Source: Mycobacterium sp.
Lineage (GTDB): Bacteria > Actinomycetota > Actinomycetes > Mycobacteriales > Mycobacteriaceae
DNA length: 5,527 nucleotides
NCBI GenBank assembly: GCA_028706695.1
Contig: JAQTVU010000200.1
Span: 1 to 5,527 of the forward strand
Reading direction: 5' to 3'
Shown here: positions 1 to 5,442 of the stretch, in pieces
Layout of the letters: each line of letters starts with the position of its first letter
Numbering within the stretch: the stretch's first letter is position 1
Translations under genes and position numbers: made by a program
The notes under the pieces: model-generated
What the model was told of the DNA's origin: nothing
What the model saw: only the letters and a program-made list of their open reading frames with translations
Databases searched by the model: none

Positions 1-281
1 TGCAGGAACTCACCCGCCTGGCGGTGCACCAGAAGACGGGGGTGCGGTGCCGGTTGATGCTCGACATCGCCGGCTGGCGTCGCCGACGCCGCGAGGAGTT
101 GGCCGCGCTCGGCGACAAGGTGGCGCGGCGGGTGTTGGAATCCGGTCAGCGCGAGAAGCTCTCGCCGATGACCCCTTTCGAGCGCAAGATCGTGCACGAC
201 GCCGTCGCGGCGGTGCCCGGTGTGCACAGCGAAAGCGAGGGCGCGGAGCCGGCGCGGCGTGTGGTGGTCCTGCGCGACTGA
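1..281 (+). CDS. jag: Jag/KhpB-type RNA-binding protein, 3' end only
   Basis: The gene enters from the left edge. Its frame reads from position 3 (QELTRLAVHQ...) to a TGA at 279-281, giving the last 92 residues. The segment ending in LMLDIAGW followed by RRRRREEL is the end of a type II KH domain and the linker seen in Jag/SpoIIIJ-associated proteins. PMTPFERKIVHDAV is an R3H domain core with the diagnostic Arg-x3-His (R and H of ERKIVH), which binds single-stranded nucleic acid. The C-terminus ERRVVVLRD-like (here ARRVVVLRD) closes the family. Jag/KhpB is a cytoplasmic RNA-binding protein, usually encoded after yidC in the rpmH-rnpA-yidC-jag cluster, and linked in other bacteria to cell-wall growth. 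The following gene rsmG is the normal neighbour in mycobacteria. The N-terminal part lies outside the window. Confidence 0.93.
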   Translation, partial: QELTRLAVHQKTGVRCRLMLDIAGWRRRRREELAALGDKVARRVLESGQREKLSPMTPFERKIVHDAVAAVPGVHSESEGAEPARRVVVLRD

Positions 282-336
282 CTTACACCGCTGTAGTTCG
301 ACGGTTGGCTGTGGCGGTGGTGCGACCAAGAATCGG

Positions 337-352
337 TGTTTCGCGTGAAACC
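337..352. promoter_or_regulatory. Degenerate parS site (ParB binding), copy 1
   Basis: TGTTTCGCGTGAAACC matches the bacterial parS consensus TGTTTCACGTGAAACA at 14 of 16 positions. The changes are G for A at 343, which breaks the central symmetry, and C for A at 352. It lies in the gap between jag and rsmG, 36 bp (start to start) before a second site. Clustered parS sites next to parAB near oriC are typical of mycobacteria. Whether ParB still binds this altered copy cannot be told from sequence. Confidence 0.7.
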
Positions 353-371
353 GAATCGATACCGAGTTGGG

Positions 372-1121
372 ATGTTTCACGTGAAAAACGATGCGTCGGC
401 CGATGGGTGCCAAACCACGCCGGACAAGCGTGGCTGCCGGGCCGACGTGTCGGCGCCGGGCGAGGCCGCATCCGCGGTCTTCGGGCCGCGCCTGGACCTT
501 GCGGTGCGTTACGCCGACCTGCTGGCAGGGCCCGGCGTCGAACGGGGACTGCTCGGGCCCCGGGAGCTGGACCGGGTGTGGGACCGCCACCTCCTTAACT
601 CGGCGGTGGTCGGAGAACTTCTCGCCCCGGGGGAGCGGATCATCGACATCGGCAGCGGAGCGAGATTGCCGGGCATACCGCTGGCGATCGCGCGGTCCGA
701 TCTGGACGTTGTCCTGCTCGAGCCGCTGCTACGCCGCAGCCAGTTTCTCACCGAGGCCGTCGCCGAACTCGGATTGGCCGTGGAAGTGGTTCGCGGCCGG
801 GCCGAGGAACGCTGGGTACGGGACCGATTCGGCCACCGGGACGCCGCCGTATCGCGCGCGGTGGCGTCCCTGGACAAATTGACCGGGTTGAGCATGCCGT
901 TGCTACGGTCGGGTGGGCGGATGCTGGCGATCAAAGGCCAAAGCGCTCCAGAAGAAGTTGAACGCCATCGGCGTGTGATGGAGGCGTTGGGCGGTCTTGA
1001 TGCCAAGGTGATCACATGCGGCGCGAGCTTCTTACCTCAGCCGGCAACCGTAGTCGCGGCGCGGCGCGGAGGTCGGGATCGTCGGTGGGGCGCGCGGCGG
1101 GGCAACAGGAGTCGTCGGTGA
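372..1121 (+). CDS. rsmG: 16S rRNA (guanine-N7)-methyltransferase RsmG/GidB, with altered SAM motif
   Basis: RsmG transfers a methyl group from S-adenosylmethionine to N7 of G527 (E. coli numbering) in the 530 loop of 16S rRNA, near the streptomycin site. The product from ATG 372 is 249 residues. Family blocks appear in order: VFGPRLDLAVRYADLL, VWDRHLLNS (about 69-77), the SAM motif I IIDIGSGARLPGIPLA (about 90-105), PLLRRSQFL, VRGRAEE, SRAVASLDKL and GRMLAIKG. The fold and length are normal, with a basic C-terminal tail rich in Arg. The usual motif is GSGAGLPG; here its last Gly is Arg (residue 98, AGA codon at 663-665), a position close to SAM. Start choice: ATG 372 gives the actinobacterial MFHVK beginning. 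GTG 336 would add 12 residues, and GTG 447 matches where the recalled M. tuberculosis protein begins (MSPIEPAASA). The TGA at 1119-1121 is 130 bp before parA. Family assignment is firm; activity is uncertain because of the substitution. Confidence 0.93.
   Translation: MFHVKNDASADGCQTTPDKRGCRADVSAPGEAASAVFGPRLDLAVRYADLLAGPGVERGLLGPRELDRVWDRHLLNSAVVGELLAPGERIIDIGSGARLPGIPLAIARSDLDVVLLEPLLRRSQFLTEAVAELGLAVEVVRGRAEERWVRDRFGHRDAAVSRAVASLDKLTGLSMPLLRSGGRMLAIKGQSAPEEVERHRRVMEALGGLDAKVITCGASFLPQPATVVAARRGGRDRRWGARRGNRSRR
373..388. promoter_or_regulatory. parS site (ParB binding), copy 2, within the rsmG start
   Basis: TGTTTCACGTGAAAAA matches the parS consensus at 15 of 16 positions; the one difference is A for C at 387. 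The central palindrome TTTCACGTGAAA is intact. It overlaps the likely ATG of rsmG at 372-374, so the site is translated as MFHVK. Many actinobacterial RsmG proteins begin with this peptide for the same reason. ParB bound here could also affect rsmG transcription, but that is inference. Confidence 0.85.
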
Positions 1122-1251
1122 GTTGCAGTCAAGATTGTGCGCGGGTTTCGGTCGGCGGGGCGTACCGAGCGGTGCGGGAACCGGCTCGGAGACAATGCCT
1201 GCTACGGAGCCTGCTAGGGAGCGTCCTACGGATCGAATGGCGGAAAGCGCA
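1122..1251 (+). other. Spacer between rsmG and parA, probable parA leader
   Basis: This 130-bp stretch stays open in the parA frame back to a TTG at 1123, so parA could be drawn longer. I read it as mostly non-coding. Its codons include many that mycobacteria avoid (TCA, AGA, GTA, GGA, ACA, CCT, AGG, CGA), and third positions are much poorer in G and C than in the body of parA. It has no clear sigma-A promoter that I can defend. It contains the 12-bp tandem repeats at 1199-1234 and a GGAAAG ribosome binding site at 1242-1247 before ATG 1252. Confidence 0.5.
1199..1234. repeat. Three tandem 12-bp repeats upstream of parA
   Basis: The units are CTGCTACGGAGC (1199-1210), CTGCTAGGGAGC (1211-1222) and GTCCTACGGATC (1223-1234). 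Units 1 and 2 differ at one position, and unit 3 matches unit 1 at 9 of 12. The array ends 17 bp before the likely parA ATG. If the longer parA start were used, the array would encode a PATE/PARE-like peptide repeat. Function is unknown; it may be an operator or simple slippage. Confidence 0.6.
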
Positions 1252-2148
1252 ATGGTGAAGGTTTCACGTGAAACGTCCAACGAGGTGGACACCCCGATTG
1301 CTGCGGCCGCGGAGCGGGCGATGCGGGTACTGCACACCGCCTACGAACCGCTGCAGCGTCCCCGCCGGCGGCGGGTGTTTACCGTCGCCAACCAAAAAGG
1401 GGGGGTAGGCAAGACCACGACCGCGGTCAACCTGGCCGCTGCCCTGGCGGTGCAAGGCCTCAAGGCCCTCGTCGTCGACCTCGACCCGCAAGGCAACGCA
1501 AGCACCGCGTTGGGTATCGCGGACCGGCAGTCCGGCACGCCATCGTCGTACGAGGTGCTTCTCGGTGACGTCCCGCTACGGGCGGCGGTGCGGCGTAGCC
1601 CGCACAGTGACCGACTGTTCTGCGTTCCGGCGACGATCGACCTGGCCGGCGCCGAGATCGAATTGGTGAGCATGGTGGCCCGAGAGAACCGGTTGCGCGC
1701 CGCGCTGGCCGAACTCGACGAGTTCGACTTCGATTACGTCTTCGTCGATTGCCCGCCGTCGCTGGGGCTGCTGACCATCAATGCGCTTGTCGCCGCACCC
1801 GAAGTGCTGATCCCGATCCAGTGCGAGTACTACGCGCTCGAGGGCGTATCGCAACTGATGCGCAACATCGAGATGGTAAAGGCACACCTCAATCCGGCGC
1901 TCGAGGTGACCACCGTGGTCCTCACCATGTATGACGCGCGCACGAAGCTTGCCGACCAGGTGGCCGTCGAGGTGCGTCGGTACTTCGGTAGCAAGGTGCT
2001 GCGCACCGTCATCCCGCGCAGCGTCAAGGTTTCGGAAGCCCCCGGCTACAGCATGACGATCATCGACTACGACCCCGGCTCGCGGGGGGCAATGAGCTAT
2101 ATCGACGCCAGCCGGGAAATCGCTCAGCGCGCCGACTCGTCCTCGTGA
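1252..2148 (+). CDS. parA: Chromosome partitioning ATPase ParA (Soj)
   Basis: ParA binds DNA non-specifically when ATP-bound and is released when ParB stimulates hydrolysis; this gradient carries the replicated origin. In mycobacteria it also acts with the polar protein Wag31 (DivIVA). From ATG 1252 the product is 298 residues. It shows a deviant Walker A, KGGVGKTT (49-56), with the signature Lys at 49 and catalytic-loop Lys at 54; a Walker A' DLDPQGN (76-82); a Walker B YVFVDCPP (162-169); and the late block VIPRSVKVSEAPGYS (253-267). Homology to recalled mycobacterial ParA is very high from VSRET onward. Alternatives TTG 1123, ATG 1195 and ATG 1237 are in frame, but the upstream codons look non-coding and GGAAAG at 1242-1247 serves ATG 1252. 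A parS core lies in codons 4-8. A run of five A and seven G (1394-1405) encodes the Walker A. parB follows after 10 bp, so the two are surely cotranscribed. Confidence 0.95.
   Translation: MVKVSRETSNEVDTPIAAAAERAMRVLHTAYEPLQRPRRRRVFTVANQKGGVGKTTTAVNLAAALAVQGLKALVVDLDPQGNASTALGIADRQSGTPSSYEVLLGDVPLRAAVRRSPHSDRLFCVPATIDLAGAEIELVSMVARENRLRAALAELDEFDFDYVFVDCPPSLGLLTINALVAAPEVLIPIQCEYYALEGVSQLMRNIEMVKAHLNPALEVTTVVLTMYDARTKLADQVAVEVRRYFGSKVLRTVIPRSVKVSEAPGYSMTIIDYDPGSRGAMSYIDASREIAQRADSSS
1261..1274. promoter_or_regulatory. parS site (perfect 14-bp core), copy 3, inside parA
   Basis: GTTTCACGTGAAAC is the full inner 14 bp of the parS palindrome. The flanking bases are G at 1260 and G at 1275 instead of consensus T and A. 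It is translated as VSRET at the start of ParA, a peptide also present in the recalled M. tuberculosis protein, so the site is conserved within the reading frame. It is the most symmetric of the three sites and probably the best ParB loading site here. ParB bound here could also repress parAB. Confidence 0.9.
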
Positions 2149-2158
2149 AGGGAAGACC

Positions 2159-3142
2159 ATGACGCAGCCATTACGTAAAAAGGGTGGTCTTGGCCGGGGC
2201 CTGGCTTCGCTGATCCCGACGGGACCCGCTAACGCCGACCCGGGTCGGGCGGCCCTTGGGCCGCGGATGGGGGACGCCGCCGCCGACGTCCTCATCGGGG
2301 GCCCAGCCCAGGCGCCGGCCCCGATGGGTGCGGTCTACCGCGAAATCGCCCCGGCCGACATCGAACCCAATCCACGGCAGCCCCGACAGGTCTTCGACGG
2401 GGAGGCGCTGTCGGAGCTGGTGCACTCGATCCGCGAGTTCGGCCTCTTGCAACCGATCGTGGTGCGCTCGGTATCGGGAGCGGGGAGCGGAGCCCGATAC
2501 CAGATCGTGATGGGGGAGCGACGCTGGCGGGCGGCCCAGGAGGCCGGTCTGGTCACCATCCCGGCCATCGTGCGCGACACCGGCGACGAGAACCTACTGC
2601 GCGACGCCCTACTGGAGAACATCCATCGGGTCCAGCTGAACCCGTTGGAAGAGGCGGCAGCTTATCAGCAGTTGCTCGACGAATTTGGCGTCACCCACGA
2701 TGAACTGGCGTCCCGCATCGGCCGCTCCCGACCGTTGATCACCAACATGATTCGGTTGCTCAAACTGCCGATCCCGGTGCAGCGCCGGGTCGCCGCGGGC
2801 GTGCTTTCGGCCGGACATGCCCGCGCACTGCTGTCACTGACCGCCGGTCCCGAAGCGCAGGAGGAGCTGGCCGCCCGCATCGTCGCCGAGGGACTGTCGG
2901 TGCGGGCCACCGAGGAGGCGGTCACCCTGGCCAACCGGGGCGGCGCCAGCAGGCCGGCGCCCCCGCGCCGCAAACCGATTCAGATGCCCGGTCTGCACGA
3001 TGTCGCGGAGCGGCTCTCCACCGCGTTCGACACCCGGGTGACGGTCAGCCTCGGGAAACGCAAGGGCAAAATCGTGGTGGAATTCGGCTCCGTCGACGAC
3101 CTGCAACGGATCGTCGATGCGATGGTCGCGCGTGGGGCATGA
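2159..3142 (+). CDS. parB: Chromosome partitioning CTPase and parS-binding protein ParB (Spo0J)
   Basis: ParB loads at parS, closes as a CTP-dependent DNA clamp that slides outward, and triggers ParA ATPase to move the origin. The product is 327 residues. In order: an N-terminal ParA-stimulating segment KKGGLGRGLASLI (7-19); a variable linker; the CTP-binding domain with NPRQPRQVF (71-79), GLLQPIVVR (95-103), GERRWRA (119-125) and ENIHRVQLNPLEEA (153-166); the helix-turn-helix region VTHDELASRIGRSRPLITNMIRLL (178-201), given here by its ends; a short Pro/Arg-rich linker (about 262-274); and a dimerisation domain (about 276-327). ATG 2159 is preceded by AGGGAAG (2149-2155), which overlaps nothing but directly follows the parA stop at 2146-2148. 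The C-terminal linker looks somewhat shorter than in the recalled M. tuberculosis ParB (344 residues). All key motifs are intact, and parS sites are at 337, 373 and 1261. Confidence 0.97.
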   Translation: MTQPLRKKGGLGRGLASLIPTGPANADPGRAALGPRMGDAAADVLIGGPAQAPAPMGAVYREIAPADIEPNPRQPRQVFDGEALSELVHSIREFGLLQPIVVRSVSGAGSGARYQIVMGERRWRAAQEAGLVTIPAIVRDTGDENLLRDALLENIHRVQLNPLEEAAAYQQLLDEFGVTHDELASRIGRSRPLITNMIRLLKLPIPVQRRVAAGVLSAGHARALLSLTAGPEAQEELAARIVAEGLSVRATEEAVTLANRGGASRPAPPRRKPIQMPGLHDVAERLSTAFDTRVTVSLGKRKGKIVVEFGSVDDLQRIVDAMVARGA

Positions 3143-3146
3143 CCCC

Positions 3147-3181
3147 GGCCACATTGCGCCCGCCGCCGGGCCATATTGCGC
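3147..3181. repeat. 13-bp direct repeat pair just after parB
   Basis: GGCCACATTGCGC (3147-3159) and GGCCATATTGCGC (3169-3181) match at 12 of 13 positions and are spaced 22 bp start to start, about two turns of B-DNA. Same-face spacing is typical of operators bound by a dimer pair. They begin 4 bp after the parB stop. No known regulator is assigned. Confidence 0.6.
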
Positions 3182-3258
3182 GGTTACGTCACTGTGACGG
3201 CCCGGTGCGCCGGGCGTTCCATGGCCTGCGGGCAGCGGTTGCGGCTCAAGCGGTTACG
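3180..3258. repeat. Three GCGGTTRCG direct repeats in the gap after parB
   Basis: GCGGTTACG occurs at 3180-3188 and 3250-3258, and GCGGTTGCG at 3235-3243. The last two sit within a longer 12-bp repeat, AGCGGTTGCGGC (3234-3245) and AGCGGTTACGGC (3249-3260), with one mismatch and 15-bp period. Together with the repeats next to them they make this gap unusually structured. The role is unknown; chance is possible in GC-rich DNA. Confidence 0.45.
3187..3199. promoter_or_regulatory. Perfect inverted repeat CGTCAC-T-GTGACG
   Basis: CGTCAC and GTGACG are exact inverted copies around a single T. The site overlaps the first GCGGTTACG repeat, giving GTTAC and GTCAC words side by side. It is a plausible binding site for a dimeric regulator of the downstream GNAT-like gene, about 200 bp before its start, or it may belong to the end of the parB transcript. 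No T-tract follows, so it is not a classic terminator. Confidence 0.4.
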
Positions 3259-3339
3259 GCATTCGCCGCGCCGCCGGCAAGCTGGGCCGGGCGCCCGGAG
3301 TGGCAAGGGCAACACTAGTCCAATAACGACGAACCCTCC

Positions 3340-3345
3340 TATCCT
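3340..3345 (+). promoter_or_regulatory. Candidate -10 element for the GNAT-like gene
   Basis: TATCCT fits the mycobacterial sigma-A TANNNT pattern. It lies in the only AT-richer patch of the gap (about 3310-3345), with a weak TAGTCC 18 bp upstream as a -35. It would give a leader of about 45 bases. Mycobacterial -35 elements are poorly conserved, so this is only a candidate. Confidence 0.3.
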
Positions 3346-3398
3346 GGAGAGGCCGTCGACGCCAGTGGCTGCGGTACCGCACGGACGCCAGGAGGCCT

Positions 3399-4244
3399 GT
3401 GTCTGCACGAATCACGCCGCTACGGCTCGAGGCTTTCGAGCAACTTCCCAAGCACGCGCGCCGCTGCGTCTTCTGGGAGGTCGACCCTGCAACCCTCGGT
3501 GGCCACGGTCACCTCGCCGATCCCGAATTCGAAAAGGAAGCCTGGCTGTCGATGGTGATGCTGGAGTGGGGGTCATGCGGCCAGGTAGCGACGCTGGCCG
3601 TCGAGGGCGACACCGACGGGGAGCCGCCGTGCGTGGGATACATCCTCTACGCGCCACCGGGTGTGGTGCCCCGGGCGCAGCGGTTCCCGACCGGACCCGT
3701 GTCGGCGGATGCGGTGCTGCTGACCTCGATGGGTACCGAACCCGGTCAGGCCACCGACGACCTGCCGCACGCGTTGGTCGCGCGGGTGATCGACGAGCTG
3801 GTTCGACGTGGAGTCCGCGCGCTGGAGGCATTCGGCCGAACGCCCGAGGCATCCGAGTTGCAGGATCCGCGCGTGGCCGAACCCGGCCTTCGCACGGTGG
3901 TGGAAGTGCTCGGGGATTGCTCGATCGAACACTGCGTCATCGAGGCGGATTTTCTGCAGCGGGCGGGCTTCGTCGTCGTGGCGCCGCACAAGTACTTCCC
4001 GCGGTTGCGACTGGAGTTGGACAAGGACTTCGGATGGAAGGCCGAGGTCGAGGCGGCGCTGGAACGTCTGCTCGCGAATGCTGAGCTGCAGCAGCCGGTC
4101 GGAGCGGGGTCGTCGTCTGCTATCGCCAACACCCTGGCAGATCCGTTGCAGATCCCTTGCAGCTCACCGAAGCCGGTTAAGAGCCGCCCAGCCTGCTTGC
4201 GCGTTCGACCGACAACTCGTGCGCGAGCAGCTCGGCGAACGTGA
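3399..4244 (+). CDS. GNAT-like N-acetyltransferase family protein (Rv3916c type)
   Basis: The product is 281 residues from GTG 3399, preceded by AGGAGG at 3390-3395 with only three bases between. It matches the recalled mycobacterial Rv3916c protein from MSARITPLRL onward. The layout suggests a GNAT acetyltransferase: a central strand CVGYILYAP (78-86), a strand with VLLTSMGTEP (106-115), a helix ALVARVIDELVRRGVRALEAFGR (125-147), and a C-terminal DFLQRAGFVVV (184-194) then RLRLEL (202-207), like the final GNAT helix and strand. A clear acetyl-CoA loop (R/QxxGxG/A) is not evident, so enzyme activity is unproven and no substrate can be named. There is no signal peptide or membrane segment. The family is conserved beside parB in actinobacteria as I recall it. 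Residues after about 240 look unlike a folded domain and use poorer codons; the recalled M. tuberculosis protein is 244 residues. The last 22 codons are antisense to cwlM. Confidence 0.85.
   Translation: MSARITPLRLEAFEQLPKHARRCVFWEVDPATLGGHGHLADPEFEKEAWLSMVMLEWGSCGQVATLAVEGDTDGEPPCVGYILYAPPGVVPRAQRFPTGPVSADAVLLTSMGTEPGQATDDLPHALVARVIDELVRRGVRALEAFGRTPEASELQDPRVAEPGLRTVVEVLGDCSIEHCVIEADFLQRAGFVVVAPHKYFPRLRLELDKDFGWKAEVEAALERLLANAELQQPVGAGSSSAIANTLADPLQIPCSSPKPVKSRPACLRVRPTTRARAARRT
4136..4168. repeat. Three 11-bp imperfect tandem units near the end of the GNAT-like gene
   Basis: GGCAGATCCGT (4136-4146), TGCAGATCCCT (4147-4157) and TGCAGCTCACC (4158-4168) share a GCAG core every 11 bp. Units 1 and 2 match at 9 of 11, units 2 and 3 at 8 of 11. 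The array lies in the extra C-terminal part of the upstream gene and just downstream of the cwlM stop (minus strand). It may have arisen by slippage that extended the reading frame. Confidence 0.4.
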
Positions 4245-5397
4245 AGGTGCCCGTCGGCCGGTCGTTTTTGCCCAGCAGGTAGAGCCGCTTGACCGCAGCG
4301 AGGATTCCTTCGGCGATGGCATCGCGGGTCTGTGTGCAGATGAGCATCGTGCGATCGCGCGGGTTGGTGATGTAGCCGACGTCGACCTGCACGGTCGGCA
4401 TCCGCGTCAAACGCAACAGGTCCCACGTCCGACCGTGCGTGCGGCAGTCACGTAAACCCGTGCGCGCCACGACTTCCCGCTGAATGAAGTCGGCGAGGTT
4501 GCGGCCGATGGTGGAGACCGAACCATGCGAGTTGCCGAAGTGGAACGAAGCCACCCCGTTGGCCGCCTGGGTGCGTTGGCTCTCGCACCGCAGACTGATC
4601 ATCAGATCTGCGCCAACGTCATTGGCCGTTGCGGCCCGCTCGGCATCCGAGGGGTTGCGATTGGTGGACCGCGACAGGAAGGTTTCCATACCGATCGCGG
4701 TCATCCGACCCTCCAGCCGACTTGCCAAGTCCCACAACATGTCCGCTTCACTTATCGGTCCCGATGGGCCTTGGGTGATCAACCCGTGGTCCGACCCGCC
4801 GCGGCCCGGATCGATGACGATCCGCTTACCCGACAGCTTGGGGCCCGATCGCCGGACGAGTTCCTCTTCGCGGATGGCGTGCAGCGAACCGCCGGTGACG
4901 CGTGCGCTCAGAAAGTACAAGGAGCGCAACGTCTCCGGTCCGCAGATCCCGTCGGCGACAAGGCCGTATTCACGCTGGTAGGACATCAGCGCGTTGTGGG
5001 TCTGCATCCCGAAGTGGCCGTCGACCAGGCCGGTGTAGAAGCCGAGCTCCTGCAGTCGGGCCTGCAGCGTGGCGACGTCGTCGCCGTAGAGTGGGGCTCC
5101 GAATTGGTGGTAGAGGGTGCGGGCACCCAGCCGGTAGGACGCCTCCTGCAACGCCCGGTAGGTCGCCTCGCCGACGATGCCGTCCACAAGCAATCCGCGG
5201 TGCTGCTGGAACGCGCGCACGGCGCGGTCGAGATGGCCGTCGAAGAACTCGAGGGCCACATGCTGACCGGTCGTCGGGTCTTCGTCGGGATTGTCCAGGA
5301 ATCCCAGCGACGCCAGCGCGGCCCGGATCTCGATCACTGCTGCGCCGCGGTCACCCCAGCGCAGCGGATCGCCGTCTGCACGGCGCGGATTCGACAT
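4177..5397 (-). CDS. cwlM: CwlM, pseudo-amidase regulator of peptidoglycan synthesis
   Basis: The product is 406 residues, the same length as recalled M. tuberculosis CwlM and highly similar throughout. Two peptidoglycan-binding repeats (about 14-83 and 104-160; key segments RAFQQHRGLLVDGIVG and MSYQREYGLVADGICG) precede an amidase_3 domain (about 191-371). Zinc-amidase positions are mostly lost: IDPGHGG is IDPGRGG (R199), the second His site reads ISLRCE (R270/C271), and the last Glu site is VQVDVGY (D339); E217 remains. There is no signal peptide. In mycobacteria CwlM is essential and cytoplasmic; phosphorylated by PknB it activates MurA, and unphosphorylated it binds MurJ. The C-terminal PTGTFTFAELLAHELS holds Thr 382, 384 and 386, and T382 is the recalled PknB site. 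ATG 5397 follows GGAGGG with 7-base spacing and an in-frame TGA upstream. The gene converges on the GNAT-like gene with a 68-bp overlap. It is probably a regulator, not an enzyme. Confidence 0.96.
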   Translation of the reverse strand: MSNPRRADGDPLRWGDRGAAVIEIRAALASLGFLDNPDEDPTTGQHVALEFFDGHLDRAVRAFQQHRGLLVDGIVGEATYRALQEASYRLGARTLYHQFGAPLYGDDVATLQARLQELGFYTGLVDGHFGMQTHNALMSYQREYGLVADGICGPETLRSLYFLSARVTGGSLHAIREEELVRRSGPKLSGKRIVIDPGRGGSDHGLITQGPSGPISEADMLWDLASRLEGRMTAIGMETFLSRSTNRNPSDAERAATANDVGADLMISLRCESQRTQAANGVASFHFGNSHGSVSTIGRNLADFIQREVVARTGLRDCRTHGRTWDLLRLTRMPTVQVDVGYITNPRDRTMLICTQTRDAIAEGILAAVKRLYLLGKNDRPTGTFTFAELLAHELSVERASRLGGS

Positions 5398-5404
5398 GCA
5401 AAGG

Positions 5405-5410
5405 CCCTCC
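5405..5410 (-). promoter_or_regulatory. Strong ribosome binding site of cwlM
   Basis: GGAGGG on the minus strand lies 7 bases before ATG 5397. This fixes the start, supported by a TGA in the same frame a short distance upstream. It implies translation independent of the upstream gene. Confidence 0.75.
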
Positions 5411-5426
5411 GGGATTATCCGACAGC

Positions 5427-5442
5427 GTCACATTTGCGTAAC
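5427..5442. promoter_or_regulatory. GTCAC-N6-GTAAC direct repeat upstream of cwlM
   Basis: On the plus strand GCGTCACA (5425-5432) and GCGTAACA (5436-5443) match at 7 of 8 with an 11-bp period, one helical turn. Such tandem half-sites are typical of OmpR/PhoB-family response regulators. In mycobacteria MtrA, which controls cell-wall and origin genes, binds related GTCACA-type direct repeats as I recall. The pair lies about 30-46 bp before the cwlM ATG. Regulator identity is inference. Confidence 0.4.

Larger units (their letters stand above)
3143..3398 (+). other. Non-coding gap between parB and the GNAT-like gene
   Basis: No open frame here has coding character. The gap holds the direct repeats and inverted repeat described separately, a 12-bp palindrome CCGGGCGCCCGG (3287-3298), and a second perfect palindrome TGCGGTACCGCA (3370-3381) just before the ribosome binding site AGGAGG (3390-3395). 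The length suggests that the GNAT-like gene has its own promoter rather than relying only on parAB read-through. Confidence 0.55.

Noticed and set aside
1576..2295. Long minus-strand open frame (239 codons) across parA and the start of parB
   Set aside because: It is antisense to two strongly conserved genes and its residues resemble no known family; GC-rich DNA commonly leaves such shadow frames open.
3134..3146. GGGG-CATGA-CCCC hairpin at the parB stop as a terminator
   Set aside because: The stem is only 4 bp and no T-tract follows, so it does not support an intrinsic terminator.
3176..4084. Plus-strand open frame (302 codons) overlapping the GNAT-like gene in another frame
   Set aside because: It begins in the non-coding gap and runs out of frame through a well-supported gene; its composition is Arg/Gly-rich in the manner of shadow frames.
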